In this document: positions 1 through 10,897 of the stretch, one piece after another
Layout of the letters: every line of letters begins with the position of its first letter
How positions within the stretch are numbered: position 1 is the stretch's first letter
Position numbers and translations under genes: made by a program
From: Apus apus
Taxonomy: Eukaryota > Chordata > Aves > Apodiformes > Apodidae
Direction: 5' to 3'
NCBI RefSeq assembly: GCF_020740795.1
Contig: NC_067282.1
Coordinates: 146,244,858-146,308,857 of the forward strand
Length of the DNA stretch: 64,000 nucleotides
Notes under the pieces: model-generated
The model's input: only the letters and a program-made list of their open reading frames with translations
Told to the model about the DNA's origin: nothing
Databases searched by the model: none

Positions 1-953
1 ACAACTGTGCCAGGAATTTTTATTCCTCGTTTTGTGCCCCAACAGTACTAAATCAACTGTGCACAGAGTAGGAGCAAGGGACTGACAGTTCCTTCAGCTC
101 TGGATCAGATAGATTATATCCCCTGGACATATGAGGGTAAAATAACACACAGAAGCAAAATCCCTCTAAATGAAATGAACGAGATGTACTCATTTGGGAT
201 ACTCTCTTAGGGCTTTTTTAAAGGAAGTTCATCATGACAGAATTTGTGCATGTCTGCTGTAAAAGTTAGTTGTTACTGCCTTATTATAGAAAGAGCCTTG
301 TCTGCTTCAGAAACTTGCCAGTAGACAGTGCATTTGAAGTCTAGGGTTCAGTTGAAAGGTTGATTCAACCAATGGTGGGTTGATTAAAAAAAGAAAACAA
401 ACTTTATCTTCTGAGTGGGCTTTACTGCTCCTGTTGCCTGGTTTAAAACATGCATGCCAGGAGGGCCTTAGTCCAGGAAGTTGTTGAGCACTGACAGGTG
501 CAGTATTGCCTACAGGGCACAGCTGTCCACCCACAGCCTCCTGACAGGCTTGGTCCTGCAGGTGGGTAGGGGCAGGCACCTGTATGGCCAGTGATTTAAT
601 GGTGAGTAGCCACTTGGAGGAAGAGGCCTCCTGCTCCAGTTTCCTAGAGTATCAAGCATCATTCATAGAGGGCTAGCTGGAAGCAGTCTTGTAAACTACC
701 CAGGTAGGAGAACATTACTCCTCATTGAAGTTGTCCCACCAGTGTCTTGACCTGCCAAGAGATGCATTAGTGTCACTAGCATGTGCGTGGAAATCTAAAC
801 TGGAGAAAGGGGTAATGGTTACATGGAAAGTAAAACAAAAATAAAAATCCAGGGATACCAGAAAACTGCCATAAAGCTAGTGGCTAGATCCTTCAGAATG
901 GGGATTTTGTTAGGAGTATCGTGGACTGACTTGCTCCTTTTTCTTTCCTGCAG
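1..953. other. Probable intron upstream of the PARP linker exon
   Basis: No exon, repeat or RNA gene recognised. The two opposite-strand reading frames around 819-1068 are chance frames; only the part after 954 on the + strand is exonic. If the linker exon is right, this stretch is intronic. Confidence 0.5.
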
Positions 954-1029
954 CCAAAACTTGACTCTATCATCTTCTGTCTTTCCTCCACAATGGGACC
1001 AATCTGCACTGCCTGATACTGGGTTCAAG
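954..1029 (+). CDS. ZC3HAV1: PARP gene, linker exon between WWE and catalytic domain
   Basis: A 76-base exon with a pyrimidine tract and CAG acceptor on its left and a GTACAT donor on its right. It supplies one base to a split codon and then 25 codons, including W-D-Q-S-A-L-P-D-T-G-F-K. That is the tryptophan- and proline-containing linker that precedes the PARP fold in PARP12 and PARP13. It ends on a codon boundary, matching the phase of the next exon. This is the least certain of the four exons because it is short. No WWE exon was found in bases 1-953. Confidence 0.6.
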
Positions 1030-4000
1030 GTACATGTATCTTTCCAGCTCTCCAATGGATTTTTCTGAGAACATGACCCATGGAACTTGAGATGTTCCAG
1101 CTTTTAAACATGTCTTATAAAATAAGCAACTATTAGGTGAAACAAGACAGACAATTTCACATTCAGAATAGACTTGTGTCTCCTGGGAGGCTCTCTGAGG
1201 CCCCCTACATAGACTTCACAGAGTAAGAAAGGTCTTTTTGGCCATTACCAGTCTGACCTGTCCTTTGCATGCTGCCAAGGCACCTAATTCTCCGATAAAC
1301 TGGATGAACTGCATCTTAAGGGGGTATTATAGTATTTCCTCCATTGAATAGAGGCAAAGTGTTATTCACTGTGGTAAAACTAGTGCTTAGCCCTGTGGGA
1401 AAAGAGCTAGAATGTGCTAGAGTGTCAAATTAAGGTGAAACTTATACTCACTCTTCTCTAGCCTGAATACTTCTGTGCATTTCATCTTTAGTTTTCTTGA
1501 AGTAAAAATAGTCTTGAGGAAGGTGTGTCCACTGAAGAGTGCTCACTTGAGATTGTATTAGTTTCCCTCTGTTAGTACTTATGCTTCCATGTGGAGAGTG
1601 ATGATGAAGATATGGAGAGGATGGTTAACCGGAAAGACAGGAGAAGCTTGTGATTTTAATGGCAAGGCTTTTGCTATGATGTGAGGAAGCTGATGAGTCC
1701 TTTTGGAAGGGCTGAGTGCTGTTACTGTCAGTAACACCTTATTTTTCATAGTTTTAAAATTTTCAGTTAATACAGCTTGGCTCCACTTCCCATGAATACG
1801 GAGAAATTAAGAGACTATTTGAGAAGACGATGAAAGATTGTTGCATCCAGCAACTGCAGAGGATCCAGAACCCAACACTTTGGCAAGTTTTTCAGTGGTT
1901 TGTATCTATTTTACGTCATTCTCTTTATGACAGCAGAAGACTGGTATTTCCTGGTTTATTGTCCTCCACAGGCTGCATTAGGAGTTGCTAAATTCAGCAG
2001 CCCAGCAGAGGTGAGTCTGCCGTGTGTGTGAGCTCAGGCCTGGCTGGTAATGAGGTTCAGAAGTGTTCCTGGTAGGTCACACGTGCAGACACACACACAC
2101 AAAACCTATGAATATGCACACAGCTGGCTACAAAAACGCACACAGACAGCACAGCACTCGTGCCATCATAAACAGCACCAACAGCCTCATCCTGTTCCCG
2201 TCCTCTGGCTGAGTGAGATGAAAGCCTGTTTAATGGAACATAAATGTGGGTCTCTCTGGAAGCTGGTCTTAGACACCCAGCTTACCCATGTGCTGACCCT
2301 TGGGTCCTCTCATCTGCAGTTATGTCCTGCATAGACACACATATGCAAATGGGTCTCTTAAGACTTCATGGTATCTTCAGTGGTTGGCCTGGACCTGATG
2401 GTCCCTCTGGTAAGCTGGCTCAGACCTTGTGGTCTCTCCAGCACCTGATCTAGACTTATGGACAGCTGCCCTCCTCACTGGCTGTCTGGCTTGATATTGG
2501 CCAGTGATCATACACTGATGGACAAAGCCTTGCGTGCTGTACTTGCTGGTGCTATGAACATGCATCTCCTGTGATCCAAGGTCCCACTCCAGTTGCTGCA
2601 TCCAGATCCCAAGAAACAAGCATGCATAAAGATTCAAAGAGTCCAGGTAAGAGTTAGAAATGGAGTTTAATGAGAAGATAGAGCAGCCTGCACTGATCAG
2701 GCACAAGGCATGGCCAGACAAGCCTAATGAGCAGACAATTTTCTGCTTATACACAACCAGCCCTTTTTAACCCCTTATCCATCTATTTTTCCTTGTTTGT
2801 TCCTTTTCAGGCCATCTTGCTCCCTCCCTTCTCCCACATAGAGTTGCTCTACTAAACATCACATTATAAATCCTGTGCAATCCCCAAATGCTCTTTCCCA
2901 CTGTCCCCTAACAAGTCTCATACTCTTACACCCCATTCCTATGCATGACTTGTTCCAGAGCCTTTCCATTAATCATGATGCTGAGTGTCCCCTGGTCCCT
3001 GGGGCTGAGAGTCTCCTGGGGCAGTCCTGGGAGGAGCCAGGGATGGGTCTCCACTCTCTGTGACAGGGCTCTTGGGGTTGTCTCTGTTGTCTTTTTATCA
3101 CATAATCTAACAAGTTGTGTGTGGTTCTTGCAAGTGTTACTAAAAAAGAATGTTCTTCACCATCACTGAACCATGGTATCTCAAATAAATTATTTTTAGT
3201 TCTTAGTCTTTTCCACATGGGATTTTTTAAAAAATTGGGAATTTTTTTCTGGTAAATATAGGGGTAGTGATTATACAATCTCCACTGGGACTTCATACAG
3301 CTCAGTTTTATAACCGTCTTTATGTATTCAGGATTTATATAACCTGGGGACTTACTAATTCCCAGTCAAGGGATGTTTGCCTCTTTACTCTCTCATGTGG
3401 TATGAAGTTGTGGGTGACACAGACTATAGTAATGCTGAGAACTTTTGTTTTGCTGGAAGGAGACAGCTGTGCAGCAGGGTACCAAAAGAAGTGTAAAGCA
3501 AGCCATAACCCTGCTGAGAGTGGTTTATGTCACTGGGCCTTCGTGACCCAAAAGTAACAGGAGCTGAATTGGGAAGCTGTCCCCATTTGAGCCAGGACAC
3601 GTAATTGTTCTGTGTTGGTTTTTTTTGATCCCTAGGCAAAAGGAGCAGATGAAGAAGCTCAGTAAGTCAAAACGGGTGGATGAGCGGCTCCTGTTCCATG
3701 GGACAAGTTCATCCAACATACCTGCCATCTGTGAGCAGAACTTCGACTGGAGGATGTGTGGGACTCATGGGACAATGTATGGAAAAGGTAAACATGCAGA
3801 AGTGCGGGTTCAGGAGCCATAGAATCATGGGCTGCAGACCCCGTCCAGGCTGGTGGGTGGGTGCAAGGTGACTGACTGTCTCTGATTCCCCCACTCCTGC
3901 CATTAGGGTACTCCGACCTGTGTGCATCTGCATCGCTCCAGGCAGCATCAGAAGCAATCCCCTTTCAGGAAGGGCTAAACCCACCCCTCTCAGGTCTCAG

Positions 4001-4479
4001 GTACCTGCTGTTCAGCAAAGCTCTTGGACAGGTGGGACTGGTTGATTGATAGAGTCTGTTGATGCTTTAAAACAAGCTGATGTGGAAACACCTGGCAAGG
4101 ATGCACTCAGAGCTACCTGGGGCTGACAAAGTGCTAATAGCAGATGTTTCTTCCTTGACTGCTCTGTTGTCCTACCTGTGGCTTTTTCTGGTCCCTAGGA
4201 AGCTACTTTGCCAGAGACGCCAGCTATTCTCACAAGTACTGCTCCTCTCCCAGTGGTCACTACAGCATGTTTGTAGCTCGGGTTCTTGTTGGAGACTTTG
4301 TTCAGGGAAACTCCACATACCTTCGCCCTCCACCCAGACCCGGCAATTCAAACAGACTTTATGACAGCTGCGTGGATAACCCAATGGACCCTTCCATCTT
4401 TGTCATCTTTGAGAAGCACCAGGTTTACCCTGCCTATATCTTGGAGTACAGCTTACAGGCCCAGTGTATGATCCTGTAA
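954..4479 (+). CDS. ZC3HAV1: PARP-family mono-ADP-ribosyltransferase, probably ZC3HAV1 (PARP13/ZAP); last four coding exons
   Basis: The 3' end of a PARP12/PARP13-type gene, in coding exons 954-1029, 1767-1897, 3636-3787 and 4199-4479. The exons join in phase and give about 212 residues before the TAA stop. They encode the linker after the WWE domain (W-D-Q-S-A-L-P-D) and a full PARP catalytic domain. The NAD-binding His is in L-F-H-G-T, the Tyr is in G-S-Y-F-A-R-D, and the third triad position is a hydrophobic Ile (S-I-F-V-I-F), as in mono-ADP-ribosylating PARPs. The protein ends C-M-I-L, a CaaX box. Long ZAP of mammals ends in a CaaX box and PARP12 does not. AKR1D1 lies about 40 kb away, and AKR1D1 and ZC3HAV1 are also neighbours in mammals. 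I therefore prefer ZC3HAV1, a cytoplasmic CpG-RNA-binding antiviral factor. PARP12-like remains possible because the catalytic domain resembles PARP12 closely. Upstream exons are outside the window. Confidence 0.72.
1030..1766 (+). other. PARP gene intron
   Basis: Flanked by a GTACAT donor and a TTTCAG acceptor. Nothing else recognised. Confidence 0.6.
1767..1897 (+). CDS. ZC3HAV1: PARP gene, exon for the first helix/strand of the catalytic domain
   Basis: A 131-base exon. It encodes R-L-F-E-K-T-M followed by L-Q-R-I-Q-N-P-T-L-W, the family signature in which an R-[IV]-Q-N motif precedes an aromatic-rich segment. The final Trp codon is split TG|G into the next exon (F-Q-W then Q-K-E-Q-M), as in PARP12. 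The donor GTTTGT is weak, but the same donor is kept at the same place in the pseudogene copy near 18.4 kb, which supports the border. Confidence 0.8.
1898..3635 (+). other. PARP gene intron, with a possible solo LTR
   Basis: A 1.7 kb intron between the two exons of the catalytic domain. A small CA-rich patch lies near 2085-2105. On the - strand, about 2640-2830 has an order of elements like a retroviral LTR (a TATAA-like element, then ATTAAA), described under findings. No internal retroviral genes were seen. Confidence 0.5.
3636..3787 (+). CDS. ZC3HAV1: PARP gene, exon carrying the catalytic His
   Basis: A 152-base exon with a TAG acceptor and GTAAAC donor. It encodes V-D-E-R-L-L-F-H-G-T-S, where the His contacts NAD ribose in active PARPs, then N-F-D-W-R and G-T-H-G-T-M-Y-G-K. 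The last base starts a Gly codon completed in the next exon (G|GA). Mammalian ZAP has lost this His and is catalytically dead, so its retention here deserves note if the gene is ZC3HAV1. Confidence 0.88.
3788..4198 (+). other. PARP gene last intron, partly conserved in the pseudogene
   Basis: The last 130 bases, including a block around 4083-4110 and the stretch just before the acceptor, reappear with scattered changes before the terminal exon of the second copy (about 21059-21228). This intronic similarity shows that the second copy arose by DNA duplication and not from mRNA. Confidence 0.75.
4199..4479 (+). CDS. ZC3HAV1: PARP gene, terminal coding exon with catalytic Tyr and CaaX end
   Basis: Begins with the rest of a split Gly codon after a CCCTAG acceptor, then S-Y-F-A-R-D-A-S-Y-S-H with the NAD-stacking Tyr. 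M-F-V-A-R-V-L-V-G and Y-D-S-C-V-D follow. The segment S-I-F-V-I-F-E-K-H-Q-V-Y-P gives the third triad position as Ile. The stop is TAA at 4477-4479, directly after Cys-Met-Ile-Leu. By the general CaaX rule a terminal Leu favours geranylgeranylation. Confidence 0.9.
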
Positions 4480-4540
4480 TGAATGGTGGAACCTCCTATT
4501 AATTTGCACTGAATAAATTACAGCCTTTTTTCTTCATTTT
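4480..4540 (+). terminator. 3' UTR and polyadenylation signal of the PARP gene
   Basis: A canonical AATAAA at 4512-4517 lies 33 bases after the stop. A T-rich stretch follows from about 4526 and could be the downstream element. This implies a very short 3' UTR of about 50 bases. Longer alternative ends cannot be excluded: a second ATAAAC-like site is near 4979. Confidence 0.6.
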
Positions 4541-6363
4541 TGTTAATTTTTATAGTAGCTTTAGAACATTTTGTAATGCAGCAAACCAATGTCAATCTCC
4601 TGAAGGATTTTGGGGCATAGTTTCTTGGCAGGGGCTGTTCTTCTGTCAGTAGAAAGAGCTGAACTTTAACCTCCTCCTTATTTCTAACCTGGGATGGGGA
4701 TGTACCTGCCTTGTGTGTCCTGATTGCTGTGACACCTCCTGCTGTTGGAAGCTGCGCTGCTGAGTATATGGTTAACTTGATCCACTGAGATAGTCACTTA
4801 GGGATGTTTTCCTGCCTGTGATGGTGCTAATGTGCCAAAGGGAGACTGGGTGGGGAATGGAGAAGGAGAAAAAGTGAAAGTACCTACGTCATGGTGCACA
4901 AGTCAGGAATCATGGCCTGTTCTTCCAGTAAATGGTAGGAAATTTCTGCATCCTGGAGGCTTTGTAATTATTGCTGGCAATAAACTTGGGTTGGTGTCCT
5001 GGTGGCGTTGCTGACAGCACTTCTTACCCTCTTCTTCTATGTCAAGTCTGCCTGTCCCTGTGGCACCTTGTCCTTGGTCTGTCCCCACTGGGTTTAGGTC
5101 AAGAGAAGCAGGGATGTCACAGCTGCTGAAGGTAGAACCCCACCACACCTTGACATTAGCAGTGAGGAAGTCCATGCTCAGCTGAGTAACAGCACATGGC
5201 TGTGTCCTACCAGGGCTGCAGAACCAGTGCTTGGAGCAGTGAGGCACAAGGGCTTTGTCTCCCCCTCCCACCCTGCAGACTGAAGTTGGTGATGAGTATT
5301 TTGAATTGTTGTGCTGCTGCCTGGCACTTGTCCAGGTGATCGAGATGTGACCCAGCAGTGTGTGCTCTGACTGGGATGGGTGGGGGAAAGCTTGGATGAT
5401 GGACATAATACTTGAAACTTGTTGGATGGTGGGTTAATGTTCAGGGTGGCTGACAGCATGGAAACAAAAATTAATGGTTTATTTTAAAACGGTCTTGCTG
5501 TATAAGCTGTTGTAATGCAGCAAAGGAGTCAAAAGTGGTTTGAGCTTCCATATTTAGTGCACTTCCATGTCCCACCTCTTATGCAAGAACCTAAAGGCTG
5601 TTCTTTTGCAAATTACTGACCTAATTTTTTTCAGCCACATAATAATTAAAAATAAAACAAAATGGGTAAACTATGTGTTCTGTGTGCCACACACCTTTCA
5701 AAGTAAGGAAAGCAGTGTACAACTGTTAATTGCTTTCCTGTGCTATCAATACCACTGCATGGAACAACTCCAGTAATTTTGGAGAGCTATTTGCCTGGGA
5801 TTTGTCAATTGTGACAGATCTGCATCCCATGCTCTGCATAAACATTACTCTGAGCTTTATTTGCACAAACAATAACAGCAAGTCTGTTTTAAGATTATAA
5901 TTTCATAAATAAGTGGGAATATGTAGAGTTATTTCTGGGTTTACAGCCTTGCTGCCTGGCTATGGCATCCAGTGGGTGCTGTTCACGGGCATCCTTCACC
6001 CTCACCCTCCTGCCTCCAAGCTGAGGGCTTGTGAGGATGTGGAAGGATTGAATAATGGAAATTTCCAGCTGTTACCCTGCCTTGGTCCTTGCCACATTGC
6101 ATAAATTTGCCTAATGTCTTCATCAGCTTACAAGGGGAGGTTGTGTGTTGGGCCTTTGGGCAGGACAGGGGCTGGGAGATGGGAGGGTTTGGGAAGAGTT
6201 TTGCTATTAGAGAAAGCAGTCTGTGAAATGATGCCCTTGTACAAACCATCTTCCTCTGTTCCTCTCTGCCATGACAGAAAAAAACACTCATTGTGTGGGA
6301 GAAAGCTGTTTGCAGCAAGGTGGGCTTCAGGGTATGATTACCAGTCTCCTCAGGGGCAGGAGT
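4541..6363. other. Intergenic region downstream of the PARP gene
   Basis: Contains the noncoding block listed separately (5014-5388). The long - strand reading frame around 4903-5406 overlaps that block. It is not regarded as a gene, because the second copy of the block does not keep it open. Nothing else recognised. Confidence 0.5.
5014..5388 (+). repeat. Noncoding block, copy 1 (partner at 23149-23580)
   Basis: About 375 bases that match 23149-23580 in the same orientation with many substitutions and a few indels. Shared landmarks in the same order are AGCACTTCTTACCCT at the left end, CAGCTGCTGAAGGTAGA in the middle, GGAAGTCCATG, and CTGGGATGGGT at the right end. It begins about 535 bases after the PARP stop. 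Either it belongs to the same tandem duplication that made the PARP pseudogene, or it is an unrecognised dispersed repeat. Confidence 0.75.
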
Positions 6364-7018
6364 ATCACAGAATCATGAAATCATAGAATGGTTTGAGTTG
6401 GAAGGGACCTTAAAGATCATCTAGTTTCAACCCTGCTGCATGGACAGGGACACCTCCCACTGGACCTGGTTGCTCAAAGCCCCATCCAACCTGGTCTTGA
6501 ACACTTCCAGAGAGGTGTCATCCACAACTTCCCTGGGGAACCTGTTCCAGTGTTTCACCACTCTCACTGTGAATAATTTCTTCCTAATATCTTGTCTATA
6601 TCTACCCTCTTCTGGTTTGAAACTGTTGCTCCTCATCATACCCATACATGCCTTTGTAAAAAGTCCTTCCCCAGCTTTTCTCTAGGTCCCCTTCACGTAC
6701 TGTATGACTGCTGTAAGGTCTACCAGGAGCCTTCTCTTCTCCAGGCTGAACAATCCCAACTCTCTCAATCTGTCTTCCTAGGAGAGGTGCTCCAGCCCTC
6801 TGGTCATCTTCATGGTCCTCTTCTGGACTCATTCCAACAGCTCCATGTCCTTCTTGTGTTGGGGTGCCTGGAACTGAGCACAGTACTCCAGGTGGGTTCT
6901 CATGAGAGTGGAGTAGAGGGGGAGGAATCACCTTCTTTAACCTGCTGGCCATGCTGCTTTTGATGCAGTCCAGGATACAGCTGGCTTTCTGGGCTTCAAG
7001 TGCATGTTGCTTGCCCAT
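6364..7018 (-). mobile_element. CR1 LINE fragment (longest in the window)
   Basis: On the + strand it starts with the reverse complement of the CR1 3' end (ATCATAGAATGGTTTGAG, TTGGAAGGGACCTTAAAGAT). It then runs about 655 bases through the 3' UTR into the end of ORF2. The - strand translation includes remnants of the C-terminal reverse-transcriptase region, broken by frameshifts. 5'-truncated, as CR1 insertions usually are. Confidence 0.92.
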
Positions 7019-10000
7019 GTTGAGAAGATAAGGGAGAGCCTGCTGAGAGGCAGACCAGTCACTGAAAAACGGGTTTTCGTTTGTCTGAAAAAGAGGAAAT
7101 CAGGCAGAGAGGAGATGACAGGTGCAAATATATAGAGTCTGGAAGAAAAGGAGATTTTTCCAATAAGTAGAAACTATTTCTGGCTGCAGGGAAAGTTTGC
7201 ACATCCTCCAGCAATGAGGTGCCAGGTATTATATTGAGAAGGTGAGGCAGGGGGCTGGTGTGCTCTGTGGGGAGGGACTGCTGAGGTGTAGCTGCTCTTG
7301 ACTTTGTAGGTGTTGGAGTACCAGATTTGAAGCAGAAGTGCTCCTTGAGGAGTGACCCTTTCAGGGTCATTCTCTGCAACTCTCAGATTATGTCACTGCC
7401 AAAAGGAGCATCCCACCTCCAGGTACATGTTGCTGCTGTTTTCCCTGGGCTGGCACCAGTGACTGTACAGGGGTGTGAGGATCAGATGCAGAAGTGTTTG
7501 CCTACTTGAAAACTGGATCAGCCAAACCCCCCCACAAAACCCAACCCCAGAATATGGTGTTCAGCAAGAACAGTTCCCAGATCTGCTCGTGCCATCACCG
7601 ATAAAGAAGAGGGGGGATGAGGGCGCTGCAGGATAGATTTTGACTGGTGTGAAATGATACTGAACCTCTAGCTCAAGCAGGCCTTTGAATGGCAAAAGAT
7701 TTGGGGAAATACTAGCCAGTGAGGCAAGGAGAGCAGAAACCACCAGTAAAAATTAAAAGCAAATTAATCTGTGAATAGTTATCCATGGAAGTTCTGTTCG
7801 GTGCTATAAATTTGCTAAAACTTCTTCCAGACTTGAACCTCGTGCTACTTCTGGAGTTCCTGGGTGCCTGAGGCTGTGAACAGAAAGTACCCTCAGCACC
7901 CTTTTAGAGGAGAAATGCTTGCAAACTGTGCCTGTGACAGGCACTAGGCATAGACCTGATTTATTGGCTTTTCTTTTTTTTTTTTCTTTTCCCTGAAGAA
8001 AAGTGTTGGAAGAGCTCCCTACCCTGCTGAGAAGGGGATAAGTGCCTTCTGACTCAGACACATGGGACTGACAGCTTCAGAGTCATCAAGATGACAGTGG
8101 GAAAGGTCTGACCTGAGGAACGGTGTGAGTAGCCAAATTGATTTCTGTGGTGTTTGCTGCCTTCCTTGCCAGCCAGGCTGGTGTTGGAGTGGGCTAGTCC
8201 ATGGTTCACCAAGCTCCTTCTGCCCAATTGTAGGGAATAAGGCTGTCCTCAACATGAGGTGAAATGATCAGTTGGTACTGTGGCTAATTACTTCTCCACC
8301 TCTTGAATATGGTCTCTGTCAGGGGGGTACTGTGAGAGCACTCCATCTGCACTACCATGGCGAGGTTTTTTGGGAGTGTGGCAGTTGCAGGAGAGCAGAG
8401 GGAGAGGGCTCTGCTGGGAGGACAGCTGCCTTCACCAGTGTCCCCAGATGCGAAGGTGTAAGCTCAAGTGATCTTTTCCATATAATGCATTTCTAATTGA
8501 TTTCCTTGAGGTGCTCCTAGGACTTCACAGTGTCCCTGATTTTAACACTGTTGGTTACATATCCGTGCACCTGTTGCAGGCTTTCTATTAAATAGCACCT
8601 CAGCAAGTTTTCAGACTTTCTTATAATTTAGGGGTGCCAAATTTGACTTTTCAGCGTTTTTAAGAATCCTTTTAACAATTTTGACATAATTCATTACAGG
8701 ATTATTAAATTGCAGAAACTTGATGCTTGATTGAACATGCTGAATGGTGGGCTGTTTTCCAAAACATTTAAACTCCTGAAAATCAACCTGAGCCTCATAA
8801 CCTGCCAGCACCACTGTATGGATGCCAGGTGAAGAAAACATGGATATTGTTCTTGGCTGACATGCTCAACAGTTGCATTATTTAACAAGATTGTTCCTGG
8901 ATCAAGGGAATAACAATCCTAAATCAATGTGTAGCTGTGGTAATGATGGGGGGTTGAAAGTCTGGGCAAGGGCAGGGCTCCTCAGTTAGGGACTGCAGGA
9001 AACAGGTCTGTAGGAATGAGACTGCCACTGCTCAGGGAACATTTTTTTCTTATTGTTCCTGTCCTTTTGCAGTCCTTCTTCTTTTGATTAAGCCTATTTT
9101 CTGTCATGGTGAGTCCTAGACACTTATTTCCCAAAGCAACTCCAAGTGTCTATCCAAGTTTACTTTTACATCTAGTTTGCAAAGAGGAGCAATAGGAAAG
9201 GCTGACCTGGCTCTCATCCATCTGTTCTTAATAAGCTTAGATTTTCCTTCCAGATGCTTTACTGCAATGTCAGAGGACCCATTAATCGGTGTGCCAGTGC
9301 TCAATCTGTAAATACTTGGGAAGTGTCTACACATGATATCCCCATCACTGGAGGAAGCTATGTCTTTACTCATTTCCAAAAAGAAGCTTTATTTCACTGT
9401 GTGTTCTCCGAATCATTTTTCTTGAGCTGTATCTTCATCTTTTCAAGATGATTTCCCTTTTGCTAAGTCGGAAGGAGATGTTAGAAGTCATGTTGGTCTC
9501 TGCTTTCCTTAACGCCTTGTACACTCTTTCACTCTTGCTTTTTGCAGACTCTTTCTGACTGTGTTTTGCAGATAGCCCCTTGCATCTTCCAGTTTGTTTT
9601 CTTTTTGAAAGTTCCTATAGGTTTATGATTTTTTAATCTGTACTCTACAGCATCTATCTGAAGCTGTGGTCTGTTCTTCTGTCCTGAAGGCCAGCTGACC
9701 TTCATTTTGCCTCTCAGGTCAAACAAGTTCTCCTAAGAGTCTTCTCCACATCCTTTTCTTCTCTTGGATCCTCATACAATCTGGCCTTGTATTAGTGATT
9801 GAACACCTTCTCTCTTCCCAGAATTTATTTGACTGAAAGTCTTCATGTTCACCATAATGTCTTTAAAAATGCCTCCATTTTTTGAAATTTTTGATTGATC
9901 AACTTAAATTCCCTACTAACAGAATGGCCTCTTTACATTTCTCTAATGTAGTCCAAGATGGGATTAGTTTCACTGCATGAATCTGTAGGCTACTAACCAA

Positions 10001-10660
10001 ACTTAAACTTTGTGATAGAACTATTAAAAATATGTTATTTTTTTTTCCCAGCAGATCCTTCTCCAGCTGCTGCTACGTCTGCATAGCCTGAGTAACTCCA
10101 TGATGTGTTCCTCTCACTGGCTTTTTTTTTTCCTTCTTGGATCAAGCTTTCGGTTTGTTTTCCTTCTCCCCTGTCCTCAACTTGTAGTTCTACTTGCTCC
10201 TGTTAACACATGGTGTCTAGGCAGTTTTGTGAATCTGAAAAGTAACTAACAGGACTCATAAGTAAAGCAAAAGCTTCACTACTTAACAGCTGGGAAGGCC
10301 ATTTGCAGGACTCCTCTCTGTCTGACCAGTATTGACTCAGATAAAAATGAATAGAAAGCAGAAACTGGGTCAGTTCTTCCTCCCCCAGAAAAGTCATGAT
10401 TTACTTGTAGCTACTGAGCACTAAGGAAGAGCTGGAGTAGGAGACAGGGGGTGCTGCAGAGCATGTATAAGGGCTCAGATTTATTGAAGTGCTTTTGGGA
10501 CTGCCAGAAACTAATTTTCCTTTTTTATTGCCTTAGGTCATCTTTCTGCACTATCTGTTGATCACTGATGCCCACTCTGTGGGCAGAATGGAAAGCTGCT
10601 GGGATTGGCTGGATGGGCATGACCATTGGATTGAATGTGGGAAGTAGGAAGCAGGTGAGA
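7019..10660. other. Intergenic, nothing recognised
   Basis: No exon-like conserved frame, RNA gene or known repeat was recognised. Only short T-runs stand out (about 7974-7985 and 10122-10130). Confidence 0.45.
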
Positions 10661-10661
10661 G

Positions 10662-10897
10662 AGTAGATTTAGATGAAATAATTAGGAAGAAATTCTTTAT
10701 AGTGAGGGTGGTGACACACTGGAACGGGTTCCCCAGGGAAGTTGTGGATGCCATCTTTCTGGAACTGTTCAAGGCCAGGTTGGATGGGGCTTTGAGCAAC
10801 CAGGTCTAGTGGGAGGTGTCCCTGCCCATGCAGGGGGGTTGAAACGAGATGATCTTTAAGGTTCCTTCCAACCCAAACCATTCTATGATTTTGTGAT
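10662..10897 (+). mobile_element. CR1 LINE 3' fragment
   Basis: The only clear CR1 copy in the + orientation. It reads toward the 3' end: GGAAGAAATTCTTTATAGTG, then TTGAGCAACCAGGTCTAGTG, CCTTCCAACCCAAACC and the terminal ATTCTATGATTTTGTGAT repeat. It is about 236 bases long and truncated at the 5' end. Confidence 0.9.

Noticed and set aside
4903..5406. 167-codon - strand frame after the PARP gene
   Set aside because: It overlaps the duplicated block, and the copy at 23149-23580 does not keep the frame open, so protein conservation is not supported.
6602..7018. 138-codon - strand frame
   Set aside because: It is the decayed tail of CR1 ORF2, already covered by the CR1 entry; not a host gene.
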